A stretch of 64,000 bases of DNA, taken from Phymatolithon calcareum. Lineage: Eukaryota; Rhodophyta; Florideophyceae; Hapalidiales. Below, piece after piece: positions 22,669 through 33,689 of the stretch; positions within the stretch are counted from its first letter, which is position 1, and each line of letters opens with the position of its first letter. The position numbers and the translations under genes were made by a program. The stretch lies in NCBI GenBank assembly GCA_977006965.1, contig OZ345382.1, positions 1,488,001 to 1,552,000 on the forward strand, in the 5' to 3' direction. Below the pieces are notes generated by a model that ran no database searches, had not been told where the DNA came from, and saw only the letters and a program-made list of their open reading frames with translations.

Positions 22669-23985
22669 TGCACTCGGGATTTCTCTTATCTTTGTGCCGG
22701 CTGGAACAGAAGCGCTCTTTGAATGTCACTGGAATTCCATTGACATCTATCCATTATTCCGAACAACCACAAAAGGTCCTACCGATTTGGGATCCAATTT
22801 ATTCCTTCGCCTTCCGAGGATTGTTTCCTCGGCTGGAGTTTTCCTAATGTCCAGAGAAGACAAGATCTCTGGTCTTTATTTTCTTGTTCGGGAACATATT
22901 CACCTTTTTGTCAAAGACCTTTTTATATCTTTGCTGTAGCTTCCTCATTCGTGAGCTTTCTTTTGCAATGGACTTCTCTATCTTTTCAAATAATCCATTT
23001 TGGACCACGCGACAGTTGTAACGGGAGATTCCATTGCGCTTTCGGTGCCAAACGAAAGAGGCGGTCGTGACAGAACAAGATGAAATGGTGTTGTTCCTCT
23101 TGTCGAATGTACACTTTTATTGTATGCGTACGCGAGCGCAGGGAGATTCGCTTCCCAACTTTGTTGATCATCAACCACAAAATGTCTCAGCATTGAGCAA
23201 AGGGTTCTGTTTAGCCTTTCTGTCTGTCCGTTGGTTTGTGGGTTATACGCTGTAGTGTACCGGTTCTTCACGCCAACGATTCGACATGACTCTTGAAAAA
23301 ACATTGCTTTTAGTTGTGTACCGTTATCTGTCAGGAGCGTTTTCGGAGGGCTGAAAGTGAACACCCACTCCTCGTTAAATGCCTTAGAAATTTGAGGAGC
23401 TGTTGTGGAAAGTAGCGCTTTCAAGCGGCATAGTTCTGAAAATCGATCTACCATCACTAGAATGAAGAGGCAGCCTGACTTAGATCGTGGGAATGGTCCA
23501 AGTAGATCCAAGGCAACACTCTCTAAAGGAGCTTGTGCGGGAAACAACTTCAAGAATTTTGTGTGCTGACGAAAGTCTATTCGATCCTTGGCACAGGTGA
23601 AACACTTTCGCACCATGTTATATACATCGATAACCATTGAGGGCCAATAATAATCTTGCCTTATCGTTTGATACATGTGGAACGTCACGGTTTGAAGATT
23701 AATCTTGAGCCTGGCGATGTGTCGAAGGACACGTGACCGCCACGAATGACCGAACGGTACCACCTGTCGACGGACAGCAGAGAAACGTTCCCTTGCGCTC
23801 TTGCAAGGTCCCTGTTCTGGGCCTACAGGTTTGAGGCACTCGAAGGAGTTTAGGACTTAGTCCTGCATGAATCACGTTTACTGTGACTTGATCTGTTGTG
23901 TTGGCTGTTCTTGGTTGTTCTTCCTTCCCCCAATCTGCTACTGGCGAAGGGTATTTATACCCTTTCCTATCCGCCCAGAACATCC
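22669..23985 (-). pseudogene. Ty3/Gypsy polyprotein relic: integrase
   Basis: A 261-codon frame at 23763-22978 is a Gypsy integrase: His15 and His29 with Cys54 and Cys57 form the HHCC zinc-binding region, and YYWPSM is the family signature. Asp86, Asp146 and Glu182 form the DD(35)E triad (LDLLGPFP, LTDNGTQL, QTERLNRT). Downstream, after stops, text like GPFVVVRNNG and a frame-shifted VNGIPVTFKERF are the C-terminal integrase tail. Upstream (23985-23700) is a frame-shifted lead-in. Reverse transcriptase and RNase H are absent and no LTR pair was found, so this is a fragment. Confidence 0.85.
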
Positions 23986-24351
23986 CAAAATATTAAGAGA
24001 ACTTGCTGTCCTTCAACATCATAACACAAACACTAAACGTAGACTACTGAATTGCACTCGAAGAAATATAATTATTTCTTGGGCGGAAATCATTAGATTC
24101 CTACTCTTCTTTTCTTCCAGCATCTCACATAATTAGACACGACATTAAATTCGAAGACAAAGAAGATTAGTTCGACAACCTGGTCCCCAAGATCCTTACA
24201 AGGCGTAGGCGAGTAGGCCTTCAAGAGGGCCTCATAGATTCTAAAGCTTACAAGCCGTTTCTTCCAGTCTTATTTGCAATCACGGACGGCAAACCAAGAA
24301 AATCTTTCGGTGGCACTCAATTAGCAGGAATCACCATCTCCGCAAGACGAG

Positions 24352-25100
24352 ATGCAGCCGAAGCTGTCGGCCATACTCGCCCTGACCGTTTCGGGAACCC
24401 GACCTTCATCACCCGAAAAGGATGCCAGACCCGTTCCGCCGCCACCGATCCCGGAGGCTAACAGTAACCACCAAAGCGCAAGGCACCCCGCCCAAAGCGT
24501 CGAGGAGTCTTCGGAAGCTGTAAGCCTAAGGAGCGGACAAGAGCTGCGTAGAACGTATGCAGAAATAGCCGCCACACACCGACCCACATATCGAATGCTC
24601 ACCATGCGAGAACAAGGAAAAATTGCACAGCTGGAACACGTGCTCAAGAAAACCGTTCGCCCATAAAAGTCCCCACTTAAGGTGGTTTCTCTGTATTTCC
24701 GTAGATGTTCGCGCAACAGAGATGACCCAAATCAACTCAAAGAGCTCTACAAACTCCTAATGAAGGTACTACAACGAAGGGCAATCTTTGGACTCTTCTT
24801 CATTGGCGGGACAATCTTAGAAGTCCGAACAGACGAACCGCTGGTCCAGAGAAGTCGCTACCCTGCGCGCAGCCCGCCTCGCATACGACCCAAAGTTTAG
24901 CATTTGGAGCGACACAACGCCGGCACAGAAAAATATCTCTGGAAAAGAACGGACAAAGAGCAACCTACACGCCGTCCGATCGAGAATGAGAACATGCGCC
25001 GCAGGGACTGCCGACTATCTCACAAGAAAGTGGTACCTAGAAAACTTGGATCCAGCCGAAGATGGTCTTCGACAGCTGGAAGAAGAAGCGGCGCTGTAAC
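24352..25100 (+). pseudogene. LINE ORF1-like region
   Basis: Frames at 24352-24666 (Pro/Ser/Glu-rich with a basic, helical C-terminus, TMREQGKIAQLEHVLKK) and, in other frames, up to ~25100 (LKELYKLLMKVLQ..., ...RMRTCAAGTADYLTRKWYLE) look like a gag-like LINE ORF1. No zinc knuckle or RRM could be confirmed. Assignment rests mostly on position upstream of the endonuclease. Confidence 0.4.
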
Positions 25101-25380
25101 ATGAAGACTTCGAACTCGATGCCGACCGAGGGCGAAGCCCTCATGGAGCCCTAGGAAATTCCGGGAACGATACTGGGAGAAACGCGCTGGTTCCGCTAAG
25201 CGAAACTGGAAATGACGAGCATGCTCTTGCTACCAACGAGACTGACGAACACACCGAGAGAACGGCTGCGGCTGCCCAGGATTCACGAGCACGTCCAAGT
25301 ACCGCCACGAAAACAAAACCTATGAACACCAATAAAAATCCTTCTGACTTAATCGCAAAACACGCCGTCGGCTTTTATCA

Positions 25381-26195
25381 CACAATGATCCAGAACCTGA
25401 ACAAAAAGATTTGCACGTTCAACGATGGGTGCTCTCCCGAAACGCCGCGCCTAGTTGAACAGTTGTTTCAATGACACTACTGGGATTAACCGAGACATGG
25501 CAGAAACCAGAAAAATCACTAAGTGTACCGTACCTACAAGCGTCCGCAACTCGCCCGTGTCCGTCTCGGTCTAAGCCGGGAGGCGGCGTGGCGATACTCA
25601 CGCGATGTGTTATAGCGTCCGAAGTCGTATACCGACATGCCGCGCCGAACATAAAGCTGCTTGTCACGCTTACCACAGGAATCCATGTCGCGGTAGCCTA
25701 CATCTCTCCTCGGACGCCAAAAACTGAGAGTAACAGTTGTCTTGAAATTTTCCACATACACTGCAGCGGGAAATCAGTACTGATGGGAGACTTGAAGAAA
25801 AGACACAAGCATTGGGACACCGTCACCAAAATAAGAGGCAGACATTTGGTCCAGTGGGCGGCAAGGTGCAACTGTAAAATCCACACAATACCGGGGCCAA
25901 TTTTCGGTCCACGGTAGGCAACAGCAACATTGACATGTTCTTGACAAAAAGGAATGGATTCTTCAAGAGTAGAAACATCCGGTAGGATGGGGTAAGATAT
26001 GGACACCTCCCTATTATAACGAAGCTTGAACACACAAAAACCTGCCCCTGCAAGCGTCGAATACTTCGTATCGGTAACAGCGCAAAAGAGCGCAGAGCGC
26101 GCAAAAACTGTTGGAAAAGGGGGTTCCGAAGATGCTGGAAAAGCTGGAACTATGCAAAAGCCAGAAAGAACTCGACAAATGGTACGAGATCCATC
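25381..26195 (+). pseudogene. LINE apurinic-like endonuclease domain
   Basis: Text starts with IQNLNKKICTFNDG, shifts frame, then runs from 25471 as MTLLGLTETWQKPE, GGGVAILTR, VAVAYISPRTP, LMGDLKKRHKHWDT and GRHLVQWA. This is the order of conserved blocks in LINE APE endonucleases: the catalytic E of TETW, the GDxNxRH block (here GDLKKRH, so the usual Asn is replaced by Lys), and the later 'SNIDMFLT' and 'YGHLPIITKL' (for SDHLP) blocks at 25920-26020. The enzyme would nick target DNA for target-primed reverse transcription. Frameshifts and the altered GDLN block make it inactive. Confidence 0.8.
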
Positions 26196-26199
26196 TCGG

Positions 26200-28130
26200 G
26201 GCGAGCTGCAATTTAGTTTCCGAGGCAGGAGAGTGTCCTATGATTTCTCTCATTCTTTGAAGTATCTTTTGCTCGATGGATTCCAAGGAACAAGGGATTT
26301 CATTAGGACGTGTTGCCGGAGTTTCTCCAATATCTTTGGCCTGATTGAAGGCGATAGATACAGTGCCGATGTCCATGGATGACGTGTTCACCTTCTTGTG
26401 GAGAGAGGGAATGGAACTGAAAAAAGAGCAAGAAAAAGGGTGCATAGACCAGAGAGCGTGTTCCTTTGCAGCAGAAGAGTTGTTTTCAGGAGTGGGATTA
26501 GAGGGGAGGCTGGACTTCGAGACGGTCGTCTCTGGTACCGGAATTGCGTCTTCATCGGAGACAACGAAAGGGATTTTTCCGAGCTCAAGAACGTCTAGCT
26601 CGTGAAGGAGTGAGGAGGATGGAGCAAGACGAATGTCTTCATAGGCCACTTGAATAGGGCGAACTCTAAGCTGGGAGATGTTGCAGATGAGAACGAAGTG
26701 CTTTTCTGGCTTGAAGACAAAACCTAGGTGCCACTTTCGGAATTTGTTTTCTTTCTTGAAATAATAAACCGGAGTTCGAGCAGAAAGGATCTGTTGTTCT
26801 ACTGTATGAACTTTTGTTAAGAGCAAGTGGAGTGCTCTCCGAGGAACCTGTTCGTGGTGCGACGAGACTATTTTGTCGGTGAGTGCACTTTTCGTAGACC
26901 GCAGAGAGATGGAGTGTATCCTTTGGCGAGCTCAAAGCCACTAAGAATCTTTCCACTATGTAGAACATTTTTTAGGAAAGTGGCCCTTGAGAGAATCTCA
27001 TAGTCTGACTTGTATATTCCTCGCACGCTGCGAAGATGCTGTTCACCTTTGACCAAACGCTGTATGAAGAGTCGGATTGTAGCGTTGCCAGAATCGACTG
27101 AACCAATCTTGTTGTGTCGTCGAGCAGGCCTTGGGTCGAGGGAACATATGTGAAAGGCTTCATTGTTGAACTTTGGATCGCTTGAAATGCTTCGGGGCGG
27201 ACCATGCACGTTGAACCAGTATGTGACAACCATTCGCGCCACATCGTCCATATCCCGTGAAGCCATGAGGACGGTAGCAGAAAATCCAGTGGCTACGTTC
27301 TTCATGTGAAGAATATGAAGGTTTCCGAGTTCTTGGACGAGCATGAAGTCAAGCTGTAGGTGCTAATTGAAGGTGGAAAGTATCTTCCTCATGGATAACT
27401 TCTTTGAGTTGAGTGGCCGTCCAGTTTGCTTGCAGCTTGTGCACTTGCTATAAGCCCATTCGAGTGCTTTCTGTAAAACAGGAGTATAGATGCCAGCTCT
27501 CTTAAATATATCACGCATGTCCCGATGAGTGTAAATATGGAGCTTGGCGGCGAAATGACGTGCGAGTTTGGAGTCGGAAATATTCGGGTAAGATGAGGAA
27601 GTAGGAGATAAAAATGGAGCTTCCTTTTCAAGAAGAGGAGAGGAGTACAAGGCTTTTGTGGAGGAAAAAAAGGACTGAAGCGCCTTGGATTGGGAAGGTT
27701 CAAGGTGCAAGTAGGTTCGAAGAGAGTTTTTGTCCCCCGCACTATAGGTAGGAAGAATCAGAGGGTGAGGGGATATCTGCAGAACATTTGAAGTAATTTC
27801 GAGGAGATTCTGATCTCCGAACAAATTCGACCCTGAAAGGATGTGATTTCCGAGAAGCAAATGGCCATTGCCTTTTGTAAGGTAGAAAGGCAGCTTGACA
27901 TCTCGACCGTTGAGATCTGTGGTATCGAGCTTCCACAGAGCTATCGTCAAGTTGGGGTCACTGCCTTTCGGACCGTAGGCATGGTATACTGGATCAAAAT
28001 CGAGAGGGTGGAGGACAAGATCAATGCCCAAAGCGATACAAAGTGCAGCAGCAGATTCAATTCCCTCGACGCTGCGCGGACAACGAACATCAAGAACTGG
28101 ATTTGGATCCGGCAAACATGGATTAACGTC
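26200..28130 (-). pseudogene. Copia pol relic: protease and integrase
   Basis: Aligned with the intact element's pol: protease start (PDPNPVLDVRCPRSVEG, where the active-site D-T/S-G triad is degraded to DVR), integrase zinc motif (HIYTH...KCTSCK), and core text (ATGFSATVLMASRDMDDVAR, HGPPRSISSDPKFNNEAF, PARRHNKIGSVDSGNATIR, with the catalytic Glu position changed to Asp). The C-terminal TPVYYF and VAYEDIRLAPSSSLLHE blocks then follow. Frames change at about 27365, 26900 and 26830. Inactive. Confidence 0.8.
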
Positions 28131-28153
28131 GGATGGGGCTCCAACACCAGACG

Positions 28154-29497
28154 TTAGACATGTATGTGTTTGGTAGGGATGGAGCCCAATGGAAAATGCT
28201 GGTCTTTCTCAAAGCTGGAAGGATCCTTTCGATCTTGCGGCTTATTGTACCCACATTGAGCGCTGATCTGCTTCGTGACGAACGAAGGTTGCGGGCAGGA
28301 ATCATTACCGCGTCTGTGTTCTGAAGAACCACAGTCATAGCAGAAAGATGCAGTACCACTTGGTCCAACACGCGAAGGGCGCGAGATGCCATTTATGCGG
28401 CGCTTGCCAATACGACCTTGCAATCGCGAAGGAACCGAGGGTTTCTGCTGTCTAGGAGTTTTGCGGCGATCTTTGTTCGCTTCCCGTTTCTGGATATTAG
28501 GGTCTTCTTTAGTTGAAGAACTAAAGGCAAGCAAAGCCTTATTAACCCTTTGACCAATGAGATTTTCGATCTCGGACGGGGGCATCGTCACGGATGGCTT
28601 TGGAGAGGAGGTAATGTTGCGCATGACGATAACAGCGTCATCAAGATGTAGGCGGCAGCGAGTTCCGAAGCTGAAAAGCATCTGATTGCCGGCCTTATCA
28701 GATGGCTTATTCAATTCTTTGATGCTCTCCGAGATCGACTCTAAAGCGTTCACAAACTAGTTTAGTTTAGAGCGAACGTGAACAGCTTTGAGAGCTGCTG
28801 TCTGTAGAGTGTCCTTCCTATAGATCTTCAACGATCGATGATCTTGAAGGCGACCTGAAATTCTGTCAAGCTAGAATTTGATCTCCAGGACTTAGACGAA
28901 GAGAGGGATCAGGTGCATTCCGCTTCCGGGACTCGGCAAACCCGATCAACTGAATCTTAGCACTCGTGAAGTATCTTCACTAAGTGAAGCATTGTTCAGA
29001 AGAGTGATTGCCAGAAACTCTCTCACCAGGGATGAGTCGGAGACTCCTGTGTGCATGAGGTTATCAGCAGCAAGACCACGGAACCTTGAGACGAAAGTTT
29101 GCAGGTCCTCTGCCTTGCGGCGACGACAATTTGTAACCTCATGGAATGAAGCAATCAGCCTGGAAACTACTGCAATAGGCGGATCAACAGCAATGATGTT
29201 GACTATCTCCCGCACAGCTTCGATCTGGTCTTCTTGGTCGAAGTTAACAAGGCCTTGAGCGTGAGCCTCGTCGACGATCGACTTCTGAGCAGTAGTCAGA
29301 ACGCGATCGTATAGCTGATGAGCTAGCGTTGCGAATACGGTCTGGTAGGCACGAATTGTACCCTTCTTGGTGGCTTCCGAGATGGTCGTCACCCATCTGG
29401 AGATTTCGCGACGCCACAACTCCATGTCTTCGGTGGGACTGAACATGGGAGGGTCTGTCGGTGAATGGCCTTTCGAGGAACCAGGTGCTGGGCCCAT
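28154..29497 (-). pseudogene. Copia gag relic
   Basis: ATG at 29497-29495 starts MGPAPGSS... The capsid-like text (WRREISRWVTTISEATKKG..., NIIAVDPPIAVVSRLIASFHEV, LQTFVSRFRGLAADNLMHTGVS) matches the intact element's gag. After a break near 28940-28760 a second frame (28753-28154) ends with a zinc knuckle CYDCGSSEHRRGNDSC, spaced C-x2-C-x4-H-x6-C like that of the intact element. Gag would form the retrotransposon particle and bind its RNA. Confidence 0.8.
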
Positions 29498-29499
29498 AA
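29488..29499 (-). promoter_or_regulatory. Copia primer-binding site (initiator tRNA-Met anticodon region)
   Basis: TTATGGGCCCAG on the minus strand is the reverse complement of CTGGGCCCATAA, the anticodon stem-loop text of eukaryotic initiator tRNA-Met. Half-tRNA priming of this kind is known from Drosophila copia. The gag ATG lies inside it, as in the intact element. Confidence 0.75.
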
Positions 29500-29975
29500 C
29501 TATGGTAGGTAGTGAGACCTGTACGCGTGACAGCGAGCGCCTGTGTCGAGAGGCGATGTAAAGGGTGATGTACCAGGGACGCTCGCGCTGTTGGCAAGAA
29601 ATAAAGGTTACGAATACCCCCAGACAGTTGTTGGATTGTTCTGTCTGGTCCCCCTTTTATTGCTGGCCGCGAGCGTCCAGTGAATATATACAATCAGCGA
29701 GATGACAAATGTAGACTTGGAGGTAGTTGATTGGACGCTAATGTGACCAATAATGGATCGAATGATGATACGGGGTTACACGTGGAGGCAGTATGATGCC
29801 ACAGACATGGCTATGCATGATTGGACCAAGCATTGCATGGTCCAATATAGTGCTCTCTCCCAACGGCCTCAATTGATCTTTGCTCAACGCGCATGCATGC
29901 ATACCGTTTACGCTGGTACAGTAATCCATACGCAATTCAAACCTGCGCTGCGCGACCGCATGCACCTCTGCAACG

Positions 29976-30930
29976 ATGGCAACCTTGCGCAAGCCCTCCA
30001 AGCGCCGGACGTCTGCTCTGACTGCGCCGAAGGGAAAAGAGTCTGAAAAGAAGCCGGAAAGGAAGCAATTCGTCGAGGTGCGCGTGTCGGGCTGCGCTTG
30101 CGCGGTCGTCGCGTGTGTTCGTTCGCAGTATTATTCCGCGCCGGCGGCACATTGGGTGCATGGGTAGAACTGGCGCAAACGGAGGTGGTGTATCATGACC
30201 ACGACCCTGTGTTCGTCGCCCCGTTTCAGATCCCGCGAGATGAAACGATGTATCGTATGGCGATGTAGTCGCGCACTGGACAGAGCGAGGATGTGAATCG
30301 ATGCAGTGTTTTAGAACATGGCGAATTCATGATGTTCAGAACGTTGTCGAAGGATGACGGCGTTATTGAACTCGTGGGTCGAAATCGTAGGGGGCAGACG
30401 GAACCGAAGAGAGGAAGACTCATCCTGGGCGGGTAACTTGTGGCTGTCGCCGTTGTGCTGCATATTTTCTTCATCCGATTCGGATTAGTACTAAGGTTTG
30501 AGGACCGATGAAGGGCATCAGGAAACAGCCGGACAAGGCGTTTTTCGTATGTGTCCTCCTCTTTGTTTCTACAGTAGAGCCGATTTTCTATTCCGCTCCT
30601 CCGATTCCGTTTAACAAATTACTGACTCGTGCGTCCATCCCCCATGGCGTTTCGTTTTTGGTTGACAAGTAATATATCGCACAATTGTCAATGGCGTGGG
30701 CGATGAAGATTAGGTGCCCGTGCACCGCTCCGAAATCCGAGCCGTGATGTTTGACGGCGCGTCATTAAGTGCCGAGGGTTTATACGCCAACAATGAGAGT
30801 CGCGGGCTTCGTTTTGAGGTTTTCCGTTGCAATCCAAGTGGCACTCATATTCCGCTCGGTTTGGTACAGACGTCCGCCAGTGCGTTCAAGTACGCCAAAC
30901 CTGGCGGAAAAGTGAGTGGACGGTGCGCTT
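29976..30930 (+). pseudogene. Copine-like C2-domain protein relic
   Basis: ATG at 29976 leads into a basic N-terminus and QFVEVRVSG. A frame-shifted continuation reads GAWVELAQTEVVYHDHDPVFVAPFQ, which resembles the copine C2A signature (W-x-E-x-x-RTEV...NP-F). At about 30714-30930 a second stretch (LRFEVFRCNPSGTHIPLGLVQTS) resembles C2B. Copines are calcium-dependent membrane-binding proteins. Several stops and shifts separate the parts and the von Willebrand A domain was not recognised. Moderate confidence from motif resemblance only. Confidence 0.45.
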
Positions 30931-30943
30931 TTGGACAGCATAA

Positions 30944-31490
30944 TTGACTTTCAAACGTTTGCGCTACTCCCCGCGCTTGCCGTCCGCATTTTCAAAGAGG
31001 TCCCTGGAAAGGAAAGGATCTGCAGTACGCCATTGTGGGCGCTGTACTGACGGGGAGCGGAGACCAGTTTTGTCAAACGACAGCGAAAACCAGGGAGTCT
31101 TTTGTAGGATTTCCGAGCTACTGGAATATCGCCCTGTTCGTCCTGTTCGTCCTGTTCTACGTGCATTACCTGCGACCGTCAACGCCGGTCACGTGCGCGC
31201 TGTTCTTTGGATGTGCCGTGCTGTCGTTTGTGCCGATCCATTGTGTTTACCCGACTCCCGCGAAGGCGTTTTTGCAGTGAATATTGTCGGGGCATACCTG
31301 TGGGGATTACTGATAGTTGTGCCGACGATGTGTCCGAAATGGGGATATGCAACGTTGTGCATGAAGGTGGTGCAATCTACTAACCGTGGTTGATGCGTCA
31401 AGGCGGCTAACTGGCTCCAGGAATTGACCCAAAGTTTGTGAGTGCTGCCTATGGAGAACAAGTTGCACTTTGTCGGCATTAATAAGGTCC
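30944..31490 (+). other. Unassigned GC-rich stretch after the copine relic
   Basis: Contains a short perfect triplicate of CCTGTTCGT (about 31134-31155) and an apparent hydrophobic frame (31035-31280) that starts with a GTG/non-ATG context. It could be the copine relic's 3' half, too decayed to read. No firm call. Confidence 0.25.
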
Positions 31491-31499
31491 CTCCTGACT

Positions 31500-32940
31500 T
31501 TTGGAGTAGTCTATGTCCGGCTCTCCATTGTTCCGACGTTGTCGAGAAATGTTTTCTTAATCACGTTCGCTAAATTGATCTTTGACACTTTGTCCTCTCC
31601 GTGTATCGTGTTTTTGCTTGGTGTTAGTGTTGATTTACTAAGTTCACAAAGTCGCACTCTGGACTTTGCCGAAGATACGTTCCAGGTACCTACGGTATCA
31701 CAATTTTCCCATTGCCTAGTACGCACTCACCATGCGTACAGTCTCTCGTTGTTCTGTGCACACACTTTTTCTAGTAGTTATGGCAGTTGACTTCATTACA
31801 ACCTGCTGCGGCATCCAAAGTAGTTACAATGACAGTCCTTGAAGAGCGCGGTTCCTTTTCTTGTCTTCCGCCAGCGGTTGCTGCAAGAATTTCGCAAGTA
31901 CTCGCACAATCAATTTATGTACAACCCTTTGGGTGAGAAGAGCTACTGCCCAATTTTCTATCCAATGGCACGCCACATCTCAAGTGGAGAAGTGTTTGCT
32001 CCTCCGTAAACCATGGTTAATTTCCCTGTCGGTCACGAAGACACTGACAGATGCAGGCGCGCCTTGACCAAGAGTACATTGTCATGCCGAATCGGTCGGC
32101 AAAGACCCCACCTGCCCGCGCACGACAGTCATTCCGCAAGGCGCTTCTGCGCAGCAGAGGCCGCGGCCGCTATACGTGCAAACTGCGTGTCGACTCCCTC
32201 CTTCTCGCGCTTGGCGGCAGCAACGTACTCCTCGTGCGAGCCGCGCGCGAGCGCGTCGTCGACCGGCCCCGCCCCAAGCTTCTCGAGTCCGGACTCGACG
32301 GCGCCGAGCGCCTTCAGCACGTTCTCGTAGTCCTGCCGCGCGTTTGCGTACCCGTACGGCTGGCGCAGCGCCATCTCGCTGCGGGTGAAGGAAGGTGTCA
32401 GAAGAGGTTGCGGGGCGTCGCGTCGCGCGGAAAGGGGGAAGGAGCTCACATGCGGCGCAGGAAATCTTCGCTTTTCACGGCGACTTCTTCGAGCGAGCGG
32501 AGCACGGTGAGGGTTTTGTCGTCGGAGGGCTTCGCCATTTTGGGAACGGCGCGGAGGCGTTCAGTGGACTGGGGTAATGGGATGTATGCATGGACAGCTG
32601 TCTGAGGTGATGGACAGGTTATTTTGCAAAATAAAACTGCGGAGATTGTAATTACCATTCGGAAACAAGCGAAAGAGGGCATCCACTCTAAAGTCGCAAA
32701 TTCCGTCCGGCATGACTGACGTCAGGAGTGTAAGACACCAGTCGGCCGAACTTGAACACTTCAGTTTCCAGTTTTCCAGGTTTGTTTTCCTTTCCGATAG
32801 AGTTGGGTTCTGTCTATTGTCCCACCACTTATTGAGATAGATGTCCAGAACGGTACAGTGCAGAGGCTACGGTATTTGTTTCTTCGATGCTTTCTCATCA
32901 TTCACTAAAACTCTTTGAATGCACAAGTCTTCAATTTCGT
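31500..32940 (-). repeat. R1 dispersed repeat, second long copy (inverted)
   Basis: Partner of 9040-10640 in opposite orientation. It includes the intact small helical gene in its middle. Upstream text (about 32680-32860) carries the diverged TFLDIYL-type segment, and the region 31660-31920 carries the downstream spacer with 'GATTGTGCGAGTACTTGCG'. The intact gene suggests this is the source copy or the functional locus. Confidence 0.7.
32129..32538 (-). CDS. Small two-exon helical protein, unknown function (112 aa)
   Basis: Exon 1 (32538-32450) starts MAKPSDDKTLTVLRSLEEV. A 71-nt intron (32449-32379) begins GTGAGC and ends CACCCGCAG. Exon 2 (32378-32129) continues IEMALRQPYG and ends ...SAAQKRLAE. 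Splicing keeps the frame and removes the stop that would otherwise follow codon 30. The protein is Ala/Glu/Lys-rich, predicted mostly alpha-helical, with no signal peptide or membrane segment. A dead paralogue sits at 9436-9833, which supports the exon limits because the homology resumes at the acceptor. It resembles small coiled-coil complex subunits in general character, but I cannot assign it to a family. Confidence 0.65.
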
Positions 32941-33239
32941 CTTTCCTGATTAAATTTTAAGTACTCGCATAGGTTAGTCCTCACCAGGCTGGTGAGAAGG
33001 AAAATACGGCAAGAGAGAATACGCTCGGCAGCCAGTACCGTTTGTAGGCGTATCGCGTACAGCAGCTTATCAAATCATAAATCCAAAGATTCTCGAGGAA
33101 GCTATGACCAGAGGTGACTATCTCCCACTATAACACACTGCACTGTAAACCGCGCCTGAAAAGTGGTGCAGCATGCTATGATCTCACCGACCGCATCTGG
33201 TACCGCCCATGATACGCGACGCCATTCAGTTGCAAATGC
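32941..33239. other. Intergenic region upstream of the ferredoxin gene
   Basis: Part of the 5' flank at 33230-33300 is duplicated at 2610-2645 next to the ferredoxin pseudogene. No gene was recognised. Confidence 0.5.
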
Positions 33240-33302
33240 CCCTCAAATGATCGCCGCATGGGACAGAATTGAAATTAACCGCTCTCCCCTAAGCGCCCTC
33301 GT

Positions 33303-33677
33303 ATGGCGCCGTGCTTCTGCCCGTCCGCAATGGCGGCCGACAGCCGCACAGCAAAGCCAGTCTCCCCACGCCACATCTTCCTCTGCGCGACGCCAACAAA
33401 GCCAAAGTGCGTCGCCTCGCGCGGCGACGGCGCCCAATCGTGGAACTTTCTGAAGCGGCGCCTGACAGAGCTACACCTCGACAACCTCGTCCTCCGCACA
33501 AAGGCCGACTGTCTGCGCGTGTGCGCCCGCGGCCCCATCGCGCTAGTGTACCCCGAAGGAGCGTTGTATCACAGCTGTACGCCGGACGTGCTGGAGGAAA
33601 TCATACAGGAACATCTGGTGGGTGGGAGGGTTGTGGAGCGATTCCTGGTGAAGCGGCCCGCACCGCTGACGGGGTGA
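33303..33677 (+). CDS. Thioredoxin-like [2Fe-2S] ferredoxin, (2Fe-2S) ferredoxin domain protein
   Basis: The 124-residue frame is GC-rich and intact. From residue ~23 it follows the small thioredoxin-fold ferredoxin family widespread in cyanobacteria and plastid-bearing eukaryotes. Cys28 and Cys36 (HIFLCAT...PKC) and Cys70 and Cys74 ([13 protein letters not shown]) supply the four cluster ligands, followed by the family signatures [13 protein letters not shown] and IIQEHLVGG. It probably carries a [2Fe-2S] cluster for electron transfer or cluster handling. The N-terminal extension is short (~20 residues), so plastid targeting is uncertain. ATG at 33303 was chosen; ATG at 33330 is an alternative. 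A truncated copy lies at 2431-2645. Confidence 0.88.
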   Translation: MAPCFCPSAMAADSRTAKPVSPRHIFLCATPTKPKCVASRGDGAQSWNFLKRRLTELHLDNLVLRTKADCLRVCARGPIALVYPEGALYHSCTPDVLEEIIQEHLVGGRVVERFLVKRPAPLTG

Positions 33678-33689
33678 CAATGGGACGCG

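Larger units (their letters stand above)
24170..26195 (+). mobile_element. LINE (non-LTR retrotransposon) 5' part, truncated
   Basis: A plus-strand region holds ORF1-like text followed by an AP-endonuclease domain, the usual order in APE-type LINEs. It ends where a minus-strand Copia element begins, at about 26195-26205. The reverse transcriptase is missing here, although RT text from a LINE occurs separately near 59-60.7 kb. Multiple frameshifts mark it as inactive. Confidence 0.75.
26200..29720 (-). mobile_element. Truncated Ty1/Copia retrotransposon (relative of the intact one at 39.6-46.7 kb)
   Basis: Reading on the minus strand from about 29720: a probable 5' LTR region, primer-binding site, gag, protease, integrase and the start of the linker to RT. 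The element is cut at about 26200 where it meets the LINE endonuclease, so RT, RNase H and 3' LTR are lost. Protein text is clearly homologous to the intact Copia element but diverged, so it is a different, older family member. LTR limits could not be set because there is no second copy. Confidence 0.85.
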
